Program-made: the position numbers and the translations under genes | The notes under the pieces: model-generated | What the model saw: only the letters and a program-made list of their open reading frames with translations | Databases searched by the model: none | What the model was told of the DNA's origin: nothing | In this document: in pieces, positions 5,241 to 12,050 of the stretch | Layout of the letters: each line of letters starts with the position of its first letter | Position numbering within the stretch: position 1 is the stretch's first letter | Assembly: GCA_026785645.1 (NCBI GenBank) | Contig: JAJAZM010000009.1 | Coordinates: 1-12,050 of the forward strand | DNA length: 12,050 bases | Reading direction: 5' to 3' | From: Sphingomonas bacterium | GTDB lineage: Bacteria > Pseudomonadota > Alphaproteobacteria > Sphingomonadales > Sphingomonadaceae

Positions 5241-5675
5241 ATGACATACAGCCCATTGCTCGGACCGATTGTCGCACTGGTCGCGTGGACGTTGGTGATG
5301 CTGACCTGGATGGCGGCAACGCGCATGCTGGCGATGAAGAAAGCCGGGATCGACATCACCAAGCGCGTCGGCGGACGCGGCCAGAGTCTCGAGGGCGTGC
5401 TGCCCGATGAGGTCAATTGGAAGTCGCACAATTATACGCATCTGATGGAGCAGCCGACGTTGTTTTACGCGATCACCATCGTCCTGGTCCTGATCGAGCA
5501 GAACAGCCCCATCAATGTCTGGCTAGCGTGGGGCTATGTCGCTTTCCGGATCGTCCACTCGATCGTCCAGTCGACCATCAACCAGGTCAAATATCGTTTC
5601 CCATTGTTCGCCGTGTCGACGCTGTGCCTGGTCGGCCTGACGGTCCATGCCGGGGCTGCCCTGCTCCACCGTTAA
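5241..5675 (+). CDS. MAPEG-family membrane protein (second of tandem pair)
   Basis: A 144-residue paralogue of the preceding gene; about half of aligned positions are identical by eye, with no length difference in the loops. The shared core includes LLxPxVALxAW, RVGG, HNYxHLMEQPTLFY, RxxHSxVQ and YRF. Four predicted membrane helices fall in the same places. Start ATG at 5241 follows GAGGG by 7 bases. The short 10-base spacer implies translation from the same message. Conservation is highest in the loop and helix 2 signature and drops in the last helix, the pattern expected of two diverged subunits. MAPEG proteins act as trimers, so a mixed trimer is conceivable (inference). The TAA stop overlaps the stop of the opposing methyltransferase gene by sharing TTAA. 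Confidence 0.86.
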   Translation: MTYSPLLGPIVALVAWTLVMLTWMAATRMLAMKKAGIDITKRVGGRGQSLEGVLPDEVNWKSHNYTHLMEQPTLFYAITIVLVLIEQNSPINVWLAWGYVAFRIVHSIVQSTINQVKYRFPLFAVSTLCLVGLTVHAGAALLHR

Positions 5676-6844
5676 CGCGAAAAGGCACTCGCCAGTTCGA
5701 CATGGGTCGACCAGCGAAACTGGCCGACGGGCTTGACCCAATCGAGTTTGTACCCGTCGCCGACGAGCATCTGCGCGTCGCGCGCGAAGGTTGCCGGGTT
5801 GCAGCTGACATAAGCAATGCGCGGCACCGAGGACGACGCGATTTCGCGCACCTGGTCCTGCGCGCCCGAGCGCGGCGGGTCGAGGATCACCGCATCGAAC
5901 GTGGCAAGCTCGCCACGGTCGAGCGGGCGGCGATAGAGGTCGCGGTGCTGGACCTCGATCAGCGGCGCGGCAGATTTGAGCGCGATAATCGCGTCGCGCG
6001 CTCCTTCTGCAGCCATTACCTTACCGCCGATGGCGAGCGCGAAGGTGCCGAGCCCTGCAAACAGGTCAGCGGTGTGCAACGCTCCACCAACTGCCTCGCG
6101 GACCGAGGCGACGAGCGTGACTTCGCCATCGGCGGTGGCCTGCAGAAAGGCACCGGCGGGTAGCGCGACCGGCTTTCCGCTCAGGCTGACCGTTACCGGC
6201 TGCGGCTCGAAGCGATTCTCCGGGCCAAAGCCTTCGTCGATAGTGAGCCGGGCGAGCCCCTGCCCTTCGGCGAAGGCGTTGAGCGCTTCGGCTGCTTCAT
6301 AGCCTTCGACCGACACGCCCTTGAGGCCGACATCGACGCCCTGGTCAGCCAGCGTAAGCTGGACTTCGCCGCCGCGCTTGGACTGGAGGATCGTACGCAG
6401 CAGCCCGCGCAACGGCCCGAGCACCGCGAACAGGCGCGGATCGAGGACGTGACATTCCTTGATGTCGATGATTCGGTTGGTGCCAGGCTCGTTGAAGCCG
6501 AGCTGGATCTCGCCGCCCGACTTTAAGGCGCGCAAGGTCGCGCGACGGCGGGTGCGGGGGGCCGAAAGGTAGGTCGGACGAAGCTCGGTCTCAAGCCCGT
6601 GCTGGGCGAGCGCGCCGATAATCCGGCTGGCACAATAATCGGCATAAGCAGCGTCGGTCAGATGCTGCAGCTGGCACCCGCCGCATAGCGGGAAGTGACG
6701 GCATGGCGGCACCTGGTGGCCAGGGCCGGGCTGGAGCGTGCCATCATCGAGCAACAGGTCACCCGGGACCGCGAAGGCGACATGCTTTCCCGACGCGCTG
6801 ACCCCGTCGCCGCGGGCGGCGATGCGGACAATCGGATCTCTCAC
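5672..6844 (-). CDS. TrmA/RlmD-family RNA (uracil-5-)-methyltransferase
   Basis: A 390-residue SAM-dependent methyltransferase, predicted to make 5-methyluridine in rRNA or tRNA. The N-terminus is a short TRAM-like beta segment (4-29). An iron-sulfur cysteine set follows: Cys48, Cys54, Cys57 (C-x5-C-x2-C) and Cys131, as in RlmD-like enzymes. The catalytic domain shows GAFLQA (231-236), the SAM loop ADLFAGLGTF (259-268), DPPRSG (322-327), the nucleophile Cys348 in YVSCNP, and the general-base Glu383 in HVELASAF. All key residues are present. The GTG start overlaps the TGA stop of the upstream gene as GTGA, so translation is probably coupled. It is the last gene of the minus-strand operon and ends tail to tail with the second MAPEG gene. 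Whether the target is 23S U1939, U747 or tRNA U54 cannot be told. Confidence 0.9.
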   Translation of the reverse strand: MRDPIVRIAARGDGVSASGKHVAFAVPGDLLLDDGTLQPGPGHQVPPCRHFPLCGGCQLQHLTDAAYADYCASRIIGALAQHGLETELRPTYLSAPRTRRRATLRALKSGGEIQLGFNEPGTNRIIDIKECHVLDPRLFAVLGPLRGLLRTILQSKRGGEVQLTLADQGVDVGLKGVSVEGYEAAEALNAFAEGQGLARLTIDEGFGPENRFEPQPVTVSLSGKPVALPAGAFLQATADGEVTLVASVREAVGGALHTADLFAGLGTFALAIGGKVMAAEGARDAIIALKSAAPLIEVQHRDLYRRPLDRGELATFDAVILDPPRSGAQDQVREIASSSVPRIAYVSCNPATFARDAQMLVGDGYKLDWVKPVGQFRWSTHVELASAFSR

Positions 6845-8115
6845 CGAAGCGCGAGCGGAATGGCGGCGACGAGATCGTCGGCAATCATTGTCGGACCGGC
6901 GATTTCAGCGGCGCGGCCATGAATCCAGACCGCAGCGCAGGCGGCCTCGAACGACGGCAAGCCTCGCGCTCTAAACGCGGCGATGATCCCGGCAAGGACG
7001 TCGCCGGTGCCGGCGCTGGCCAGCCATGCCGGTGCAGGCGGCGCAAAGCAGAGGCGGCCGTCGGGCGAGGCGACCAGCGTGTCGGGCCCCTTGTAGACCA
7101 CCACCGCGCCCGACCGGCGGGCTGCCTCCAGCGCACGGTCGGCTTTCGAGCCGGGAAGATCGCCGAACAATTTCACGAATTCGCCCTCATGTGGGGTGAG
7201 GATGGCGTCATGGCCTTTCAGTCGCTCGGGCTCGCCGACCAGGGCGATCGCGTCGGCGTCGATGATCACCGGCTTGGGGACAGTCAGGGCGAGGGTCAGC
7301 ACCGGCGGGATGTCGCCCAGCCCGGGGCCAACCAGGATCGCGCCGACGCGGGGGTCGTTGATCTCGGCGGTGTCGGTCTGGACCACCGCCGAGGGCAGGC
7401 CATCGATGCTGCGCGAGGTCGAAACGCGGACATAGCCCGCGCCGGCCCGCGCTGCAGCCGACGCGGCGAGGGCGATTGCGCCGGGCATTTGCCCGGCGAG
7501 GCAATGCACCATGCCGCGGGTGAATTTATTTCCTGCGGGGTCGAGCGGCGGGAGCTCTGGTTTGGCGATTTCGTGCCAGTCGGATTGGACGTCGATGCCG
7601 ATGTCGGCGAGGACGATCCGGCCCATGAGCCACACTGCGGGCATCATATGATGCGCGGGTTTCAGCGCTCCGAAGGTCACGGTCAGATCGTAGCTGCCAA
7701 CGGGTGAGAGGAGGGTGCCGTCATCGGCCGAGACGCCGCTTGGGAGGTCGCAAGCGATGGCCAGTTGCGCGGCGTCGACCAAAGAAAGGAGTTTCGATGA
7801 AACAGAGTCTTCCAGCGGTTTGCGGAGACCGGTTCCGAACAAGCAATCGATCAGCATCGGAGCGGCTTGGGCATCGGCGAGGGTGTCGAGCGTGGCGATC
7901 CGGACGGTCATTCCGCGGGCCTCCAGGTGGCGCGCGGCGACCCGCCCGTCGCCACCGTTATTGCCGGGCCCGCACAGGATCAATGTCTCGATCGGACCGG
8001 CAAATTGCCAGGCGGCTTCGGCCAGCGCAGCACCAGCGCGCTCCATCAGCGTGACGACGTCATGCCCCTGTTCGGCGACACGCATTTGGACGGCGGTGAG
8101 GATTGGGCGGGACAT
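6841..8115 (-). CDS. Bifunctional NAD(P)H-hydrate epimerase / ADP-dependent NAD(P)H-hydrate dehydratase
   Basis: A repair enzyme for damaged nicotinamide cofactors. The N-terminal YjeF_N-like domain (about 1-185) interconverts R and S hydrates, and the C-terminal ribokinase-like domain (about 195-424) dehydrates the S form using ADP. Epimerase marks are GPGNNGGDG at 49-57, FGTG at 93-96 and ACDLPSGV at 121-128. Dehydratase marks are AGAGYV (224-229), VGPGLG (262-267), DADAI (286-290), TPHEGEF (307-313) and SAGTGDVLAG (367-376). The 424-residue length is short for the fusion. The epimerase segment between GGDG and the DCLFGTG strand is only about 33 residues, where relatives usually have some 20-30 more. 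Start ATG at 8115 gives a normal N-terminus. The stop overlaps the next gene's GTG, and ispE ends 12 bases upstream. Dehydratase function is well supported; epimerase activity is likely but less certain. Confidence 0.9.
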   Translation of the reverse strand: MSRPILTAVQMRVAEQGHDVVTLMERAGAALAEAAWQFAGPIETLILCGPGNNGGDGRVAARHLEARGMTVRIATLDTLADAQAAPMLIDCLFGTGLRKPLEDSVSSKLLSLVDAAQLAIACDLPSGVSADDGTLLSPVGSYDLTVTFGALKPAHHMMPAVWLMGRIVLADIGIDVQSDWHEIAKPELPPLDPAGNKFTRGMVHCLAGQMPGAIALAASAAARAGAGYVRVSTSRSIDGLPSAVVQTDTAEINDPRVGAILVGPGLGDIPPVLTLALTVPKPVIIDADAIALVGEPERLKGHDAILTPHEGEFVKLFGDLPGSKADRALEAARRSGAVVVYKGPDTLVASPDGRLCFAPPAPAWLASAGTGDVLAGIIAAFRARGLPSFEAACAAVWIHGRAAEIAGPTMIADDLVAAIPLALR

Positions 8116-8127
8116 GATGGCCGCGCC

Positions 8128-8928
8128 TTAGCGCAGGAAGGTCGCCATATGCCACCATCTGTCGGGACAGGTCGCAGCGGCGGCATCGCGCTCGCGCTCG
8201 TTGCCGAACAAGGCAAAACAGGTTGCACCGCTGCCCGACATGCGCACGAACGTCGCTCCCGGCTGCGCGCCAAGCCAGTCGAGGATGCCGCCAATAGCAG
8301 GGACCAGCGTCCGCGCCGGCGCCTCAAGATCGTTGCGCCCTGCCCGCCACGCCCCGAGCGGGCCATGGTCGACCCCGTCCCACGTCGAGAACACCGTTCC
8401 AGTCGACAACGGCTGGAGCGGATTGACCAGCAACACCGGCGTTCCGGCGATGGTCGGATCGTCGACCAGCTCGAGCCGGTCCCCTGCGCCAACCCCGCGC
8501 GCGGTGAGGCTCAGCAGGCAGGCGGGGACGTCGGCGCCGAGCAGTGGAGCGACTGCCGTCGCGTCGGCGGGATCGATCGTCCATAATCGCGTGAGCAAGC
8601 GAAGCGCGGCGGCGGCATCGGCGGATCCGCCGCCGATGCCCGACGCGACGGGCAAGTTTTTGACCAGCCGAAGCGCCGCGCCGCGCTCGATCCGGGCGGA
8701 GTCGCGCAAGGCATGAGCGGCGGTCAGCACGAGATTGTCGGGACCGAGCAATTCGGCGAACGGCCCGACCACCTGGAGCGTGACGTCATCCGCTTCCTCG
8801 CCCTCGACCCGGTCACCGTCGGTGCAGAACGCAAACAATGTCTCGAGCGAATGGCGCCCGTCGGGCATTCGCCCGCGAACATGCAGCGCCAGGTTGAGCT
8901 TGGCCGGGGCCGGCTCGGTGATGCGCAT
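8128..8928 (-). CDS. ispE: 4-diphosphocytidyl-2-C-methyl-D-erythritol kinase
   Basis: Phosphorylates the 2-hydroxyl of CDP-methylerythritol with ATP in the MEP route to isopentenyl diphosphate. The 266-residue GHMP kinase has the expected features: Lys10 in APAKLNLALHV, the ATP loop PVASGIGGGSAD at 93-104, Asp133 in GADVPACL as catalytic base, and the third GHMP motif MSGSGATCFALF near residue 230. Length is slightly below the usual 280-300 and no motif is missing. The ATG at 8928 follows directly after the TAG of the TPR gene (TAGATG), which implies coupled translation. The hydrate-repair gene starts 12 bases after its stop. IspE is normally essential in organisms with this pathway, so the operon should be constitutively expressed (inference). 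Confidence 0.95.
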   Translation of the reverse strand: MRITEPAPAKLNLALHVRGRMPDGRHSLETLFAFCTDGDRVEGEEADDVTLQVVGPFAELLGPDNLVLTAAHALRDSARIERGAALRLVKNLPVASGIGGGSADAAAALRLLTRLWTIDPADATAVAPLLGADVPACLLSLTARGVGAGDRLELVDDPTIAGTPVLLVNPLQPLSTGTVFSTWDGVDHGPLGAWRAGRNDLEAPARTLVPAIGGILDWLGAQPGATFVRMSGSGATCFALFGNERERDAAAATCPDRWWHMATFLR

Positions 8929-10602
8929 CTAGGGTGAGGCGTTGGCGGGGGTCAGGCCCGCCGCAAGCTTGGCGTCGAGCCGGGTCTTCGCCTTCTTCTC
9001 GGCATTGACCAGGGCCGCGCGCCACGCGAAGCGCGCCTCGATCCGGCGACCCGCGGTGTAAAGCGCATCGCCCAGATGCTCGTGGATCTCGGCCTGCGCC
9101 GGATCGCCCTCGGCAGCGCGCTGAAGCGTCGCGATCGCCTCATCGGTGCGGCCGCGCTTGAACTGCGCCCAGCCAAGCGAGTCGGTGATCGAGGCATCGT
9201 CGGGGCGGAGCGCGCTGGCCTTGCGCACTAACGCCTCGGCCCCCTCGAGATTTTCGCCGCGCTCAAGCTGGCCGTAGCCGAGGAAGTTGAGCAGCAAGGG
9301 ATTGTCGGGCGACAAGGTCATCGCGGTCGCCATTTCCTGCTTGGCTTCATCCCAGCGATTGGCCGACTCGAGTGCGCTGGCTCGGAACAGGTGGAGCGCC
9401 CAAGCATCGTCCGACCCGGCCCCGGTCGCGGATGAAACAAGTGCTCGGGCGTAGGCTTCGGCCGCTTCGGTAAATCGTTCGTGCTCGACTAGGGCCGCAC
9501 CGAGCCGCGAATAAGCATCGGCGTCGGGAGTCGCGGCAACGAAGGCGCGAGCGCGGGCCAAGGCTTCGTCACGTTGGCCCATCCCGGTCAGGATGCGGAC
9601 TTCGGCGTCTTGAGATTGGGCGGCGAACGGCTCGCCCGAGGGAATTGTGCGCAACATTGCCAGCGCATCGCCATCGCGATTACCGGCGTCGAGCAGCAAG
9701 GAGAGCAGCAACGTGCCGGCATTGTTGTCCGGATTGGCGTAGCGCGCGATCTGGGCAAGGCTGATCGGCAGCGACTTGTCCGACATCTTGTTGAGCGCCA
9801 GCGCGAGCCCGAGTAACAATTCGCCATACGCCTTGGCCGGGGTGTCGACTGCCTGGCCGAGCGGCTTGCCCGTGGCAAGCTGCGCCCGCGCATCGGCCAG
9901 GGTCGCGCCATCGCCGGCGAGCATCTTGAGCGCATTGGCCTTGTCGCCCGCACCACGAAATCCATCGGCGAACGCCAGCCGCAGTCGCTCGGCGCGGCCA
10001 CCGGCCTTGGCCAATGCCAGCTCGGTCAGGGGCAGCGCTTCGGCCGGTCGTTTCAATCTGAGCAAGATCAGCGCGCGCTGCTCGTCGCGCTGCCCGGCGA
10101 GAGCGCTGGTGTCGGGCACCAGGCCGAGTATGTCGAGCGCCCCGGAATCGCGCTTGTCGGCGCGCATCCACGCCTCGACGAACGGCGCGAGGAAGCTTGA
10201 ATCGATCAACCCGCCGGGCGTGCGAAGCAGCACGCTCGCTTGTCGCTCATTGCCCTGGCGAAGCTCGTCGGCGACTTGCAGGAGACGCAGGTCAAGCGAC
10301 GCCTCCGTGACCGGAACCCGGCCGGCGAGTTGCAGCGCAAGCTCCATGTCGCCCGCCTCGATCGCATGGCCGATGGCGCGGCGGCGCAGTGCAGTCTCGG
10401 CCGGCATAGTGCGGACGAGGCTGGCGAGCAGGCGCGAGGCGGTCGCCGGATCGCCCGAGGCATCGGCGGCGCGCGCATTGACGTAGGCGCCAAGCGCGTC
10501 GCGGGTCATCGCGGCGGCGGGAGTAACTATCGTCGTAGCAATGATGGCGCAGAGCGAACCAACGCCAAGCAACCTACATGTTGGGGTAATTGGGACCTCC
10601 AC
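8929..10602 (-). CDS. Exported TPR-repeat protein, function unknown
   Basis: A protein of about 557 residues dominated by helical repeats. Clear TPR units lie in the C-terminal half, including DAYSRLGAALVEHERFTEAAEAYARA, the unit with SPDNPLLLNFLGYGQLERGENLEGAEA, RPDDASITDSLGWAQFKRGRTDEAIA and the one with EIHEHLGDALYTAGRRIEARFAW. The N-terminal half is Ala/Leu-rich with degenerate repeats. A hydrophobic segment (LLGVGSLCAIIATTIVTPAAA) just before MTRDALGAY looks like a Sec signal peptide with cleavage after AAA, giving a periplasmic protein. The start is uncertain. GTG at 10602 (chosen, overlapping the ETF-QO gene by 29 bases) puts an Arg before the hydrophobic core. TTG at 10572 gives a shorter uncharged leader. 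ATG at 10509 removes the signal. An open frame to 10764 is read-through of the ETF-QO gene. It probably serves protein-protein contacts; no enzymatic motif is seen. Confidence 0.82.
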   Translation of the reverse strand: MEVPITPTCRLLGVGSLCAIIATTIVTPAAAMTRDALGAYVNARAADASGDPATASRLLASLVRTMPAETALRRRAIGHAIEAGDMELALQLAGRVPVTEASLDLRLLQVADELRQGNERQASVLLRTPGGLIDSSFLAPFVEAWMRADKRDSGALDILGLVPDTSALAGQRDEQRALILLRLKRPAEALPLTELALAKAGGRAERLRLAFADGFRGAGDKANALKMLAGDGATLADARAQLATGKPLGQAVDTPAKAYGELLLGLALALNKMSDKSLPISLAQIARYANPDNNAGTLLLSLLLDAGNRDGDALAMLRTIPSGEPFAAQSQDAEVRILTGMGQRDEALARARAFVAATPDADAYSRLGAALVEHERFTEAAEAYARALVSSATGAGSDDAWALHLFRASALESANRWDEAKQEMATAMTLSPDNPLLLNFLGYGQLERGENLEGAEALVRKASALRPDDASITDSLGWAQFKRGRTDEAIATLQRAAEGDPAQAEIHEHLGDALYTAGRRIEARFAWRAALVNAEKKAKTRLDAKLAAGLTPANASP

Positions 10603-12050
10603 CGCCTTCGGGCACGACCCAGTTGATATTCTGGGTCGGGTCCTTGATGTCGCATGTCTTGCAATGGACGCAATTCTGCGCGTTGATCTGAAGCCGAGGT
10701 GAACCCGCCTCCTCGACAATCTCGTAAACGCCCGCCGGGCAATAATGCTGCTCGGGGCTGTCATACAGCGCGAGGTTGACGCTGATCGGCACCTCGGCGT
10801 CCTTCAAAGTCAGGTGGACCGGCTGGTCCTCGACATGATTGGTGTTGGAAATGAACACCGAGGACAGGCGGTCGAAGGTCAATTTGCCGTCGGGCTTGGG
10901 ATAAACGATTGGCGCCACCTGGTCCTTGCGGCGGATGCGTTCATTGTCGGCGTGATGCTTGAGCGTCCACGGCAGGCCAATCCTGAAATAATTCAACCAC
11001 ATGTCGAGGCCGGCGTAAAGCGTTCCCAAGGTCCCGCCCCACCGCGCAATGGCCGGCTCGGCATTGCGGACCATCTTGAGTTCCTTGGCGATCCAGCTCG
11101 ATCGCACCGCCGGTTCATAGGCATCGAGCGTGTCGGCGCGGCGGTCGGCTAAAATGGCGTCAAACGCGGCTTCGGCGGCGAGCATGCCCGACTTGATCGC
11201 AGTGTGACTGCCCTTGATGCGCGGCACGTTGACGAAACCTGCCGCGCAACCGACCAGTGCCCCGCCGGGGAACGCCAATTTGGGGATTGCCTGCCAACCG
11301 CCCTCGTTGATCGCGCGCGCGCCGTAGGACACGCGTTTGCCGCCTTCGATCTCGGCGCGGATCGCGGGATGGGTCTTCCACCGCTGGAATTCCTCGAACG
11401 GCGACATGTAGGGATTCTGGTAATCGAGCGCGACGACGAAGCCCAAAGCGACCTGGCAATTTTCCTGATGGTAGAGAAACCCCCCGCCCCACGCGTCGTT
11501 CAATGGCCAGCCCTGGCTGTGGATCACCCGTCCGGGCTGATGTACTTCAGCAGGAACGTCCCATAACTCCTTGACGCCAAGTCCATAAACTTGCGGACCA
11601 GACTCCTTGCGAAGGTCGAAGATCTCGGTCAGTCGCTTGGTCAGGTGGCCGCGCGCGCCTTCGGCGAAGAAGGTATAGCGGGCGTGGAGTTCCATCCCTG
11701 GCTGATGATCGGGTTTGAAGCTGCCGTCGCGCGCAACACCCATGTCGCCGGTCGCGACGCCTTTGACCGAGCCATCGTCGTTGAACAATATCTCGGCAGC
11801 GGCGAAGCCGGGGAAAATCTCGACCCCGAGCTCCTCAGCCTGGCTCCCGAGCCAGCGGGTGAGGTTGCCGAGGCTGCACGTAAAGGTCCCCTTATTGTTG
11901 AGGAACGGCGGCATCAGCGCATGGGGAATGGCATATTTGCCCTTGGCGGTGAGCACCCAATGCTGGTTGTCGGTGACCGGCACCCCGAGCGGCGCGGCGC
12001 GATCCTTCCAGTCAGGGATCAGCTCGTCGAGCCCCTTGGGATCGATCACC
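10574..12050 (-). CDS. Electron transfer flavoprotein-ubiquinone oxidoreductase, 5' end outside window
   Basis: Passes electrons from reduced ETF (fatty-acid, branched-chain and dimethylglycine-type dehydrogenases) to ubiquinone at the inner membrane, via FAD and one [4Fe-4S] cluster. About 491 residues are visible, against about 550 in the family. The N-terminal FAD GxGxxG strand is missing because the frame runs off the window end; the GTG near 12049 is an internal valine. Seen here are the FAEGARGHL and GCAAGFVNVPRIKGSHTAIKSG-type FAD/quinone segments. The C-terminal cluster cysteines are at visible residues 437, 460, 463 and 466 (CPAGVY, then CVHCKTC), with spacing matching the animal enzyme. 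Two residues after the last Cys comes KDPTQNINWVVPEGGGGP, the typical tail. It is the first visible gene of the minus-strand operon and overlaps the TPR gene start. Confidence 0.95.
   Translation of the reverse strand, partial: VIDPKGLDELIPDWKDRAAPLGVPVTDNQHWVLTAKGKYAIPHALMPPFLNNKGTFTCSLGNLTRWLGSQAEELGVEIFPGFAAAEILFNDDGSVKGVATGDMGVARDGSFKPDHQPGMELHARYTFFAEGARGHLTKRLTEIFDLRKESGPQVYGLGVKELWDVPAEVHQPGRVIHSQGWPLNDAWGGGFLYHQENCQVALGFVVALDYQNPYMSPFEEFQRWKTHPAIRAEIEGGKRVSYGARAINEGGWQAIPKLAFPGGALVGCAAGFVNVPRIKGSHTAIKSGMLAAEAAFDAILADRRADTLDAYEPAVRSSWIAKELKMVRNAEPAIARWGGTLGTLYAGLDMWLNYFRIGLPWTLKHHADNERIRRKDQVAPIVYPKPDGKLTFDRLSSVFISNTNHVEDQPVHLTLKDAEVPISVNLALYDSPEQHYCPAGVYEIVEEAGSPRLQINAQNCVHCKTCDIKDPTQNINWVVPEGGGGPNYPNM

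Noticed and set aside
5417..6163. 248-codon plus-strand frame spanning the MAPEG end and the methyltransferase
   Set aside because: It crosses two well-supported genes out of frame and has shadow-like composition.
10509..10602. Lipoprotein signal for the TPR protein (Cys in GVGSLC)
   Set aside because: The residue before the Cys is Leu, which does not fit the lipobox; a Sec type I site at TPAAA is better.
1..12050. CRISPR array, tRNA/rRNA, integrase, transposase or prophage
   Set aside because: No spaced direct repeats, cloverleaf-like segment or mobile-element protein motifs were seen on either strand.

Overview
The window is high-GC, densely packed bacterial DNA. The gene families and their order point to an alphaproteobacterium, most likely from the Sphingomonadales: a run of ETF-ubiquinone oxidoreductase, TPR protein, IspE, NAD(P)H-hydrate repair enzyme and TrmA-family methyltransferase, plus a fold-type III ornithine decarboxylase next to a bacterial deoxyhypusine-synthase-like protein. 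This placement is from family knowledge and was not computed. I see no rRNA, tRNA, CRISPR array, insertion sequence or phage gene.

Layout. (1) 1-1242: an alpha/beta hydrolase (+), a long imperfect palindrome of dispersed-repeat type, and two divergent small genes: a 55-residue two-helix membrane protein (-) and an 83-residue soluble helical protein (+). (2) 1239-2186: a catabolic-type threonine/serine dehydratase (-), meeting the small gene tail to tail. (3) 2187-2359: a divergent control region holding a good sigma70-like promoter and a short leader RNA whose 12-bp stem buries the ribosome binding site of the next gene. (4) 2360-5675: a plus-strand block with ornithine/lysine decarboxylase, deoxyhypusine-synthase-like protein and two tandem MAPEG-type membrane proteins. 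(5) 5672-12050: a tight minus-strand operon, in transcription order ETF-QO (cut by the window end), TPR protein, ispE, nnrD/nnrE fusion and RNA methyltransferase, with overlaps or near-zero spacing at each junction.

How it fits together. The decarboxylase would make putrescine (or cadaverine), and the adjacent DHS-like enzyme would transfer an aminobutyl group to an amine acceptor. Together they suggest a compact alternative polyamine pathway. The decarboxylase has a TTG start and a sequestered Shine-Dalgarno, so its translation looks controlled by its leader. This agrees with the speF leader RNA described upstream of alphaproteobacterial ornithine decarboxylase genes. The minus-strand operon is housekeeping: fatty-acid and amino-acid electron input to ubiquinone, isoprenoid precursor synthesis, nucleotide repair and RNA modification.

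I did not find a clearly new multi-gene defence or mobile system. The best leads are the polyamine leader RNA and the altered active site of the DHS-like protein.
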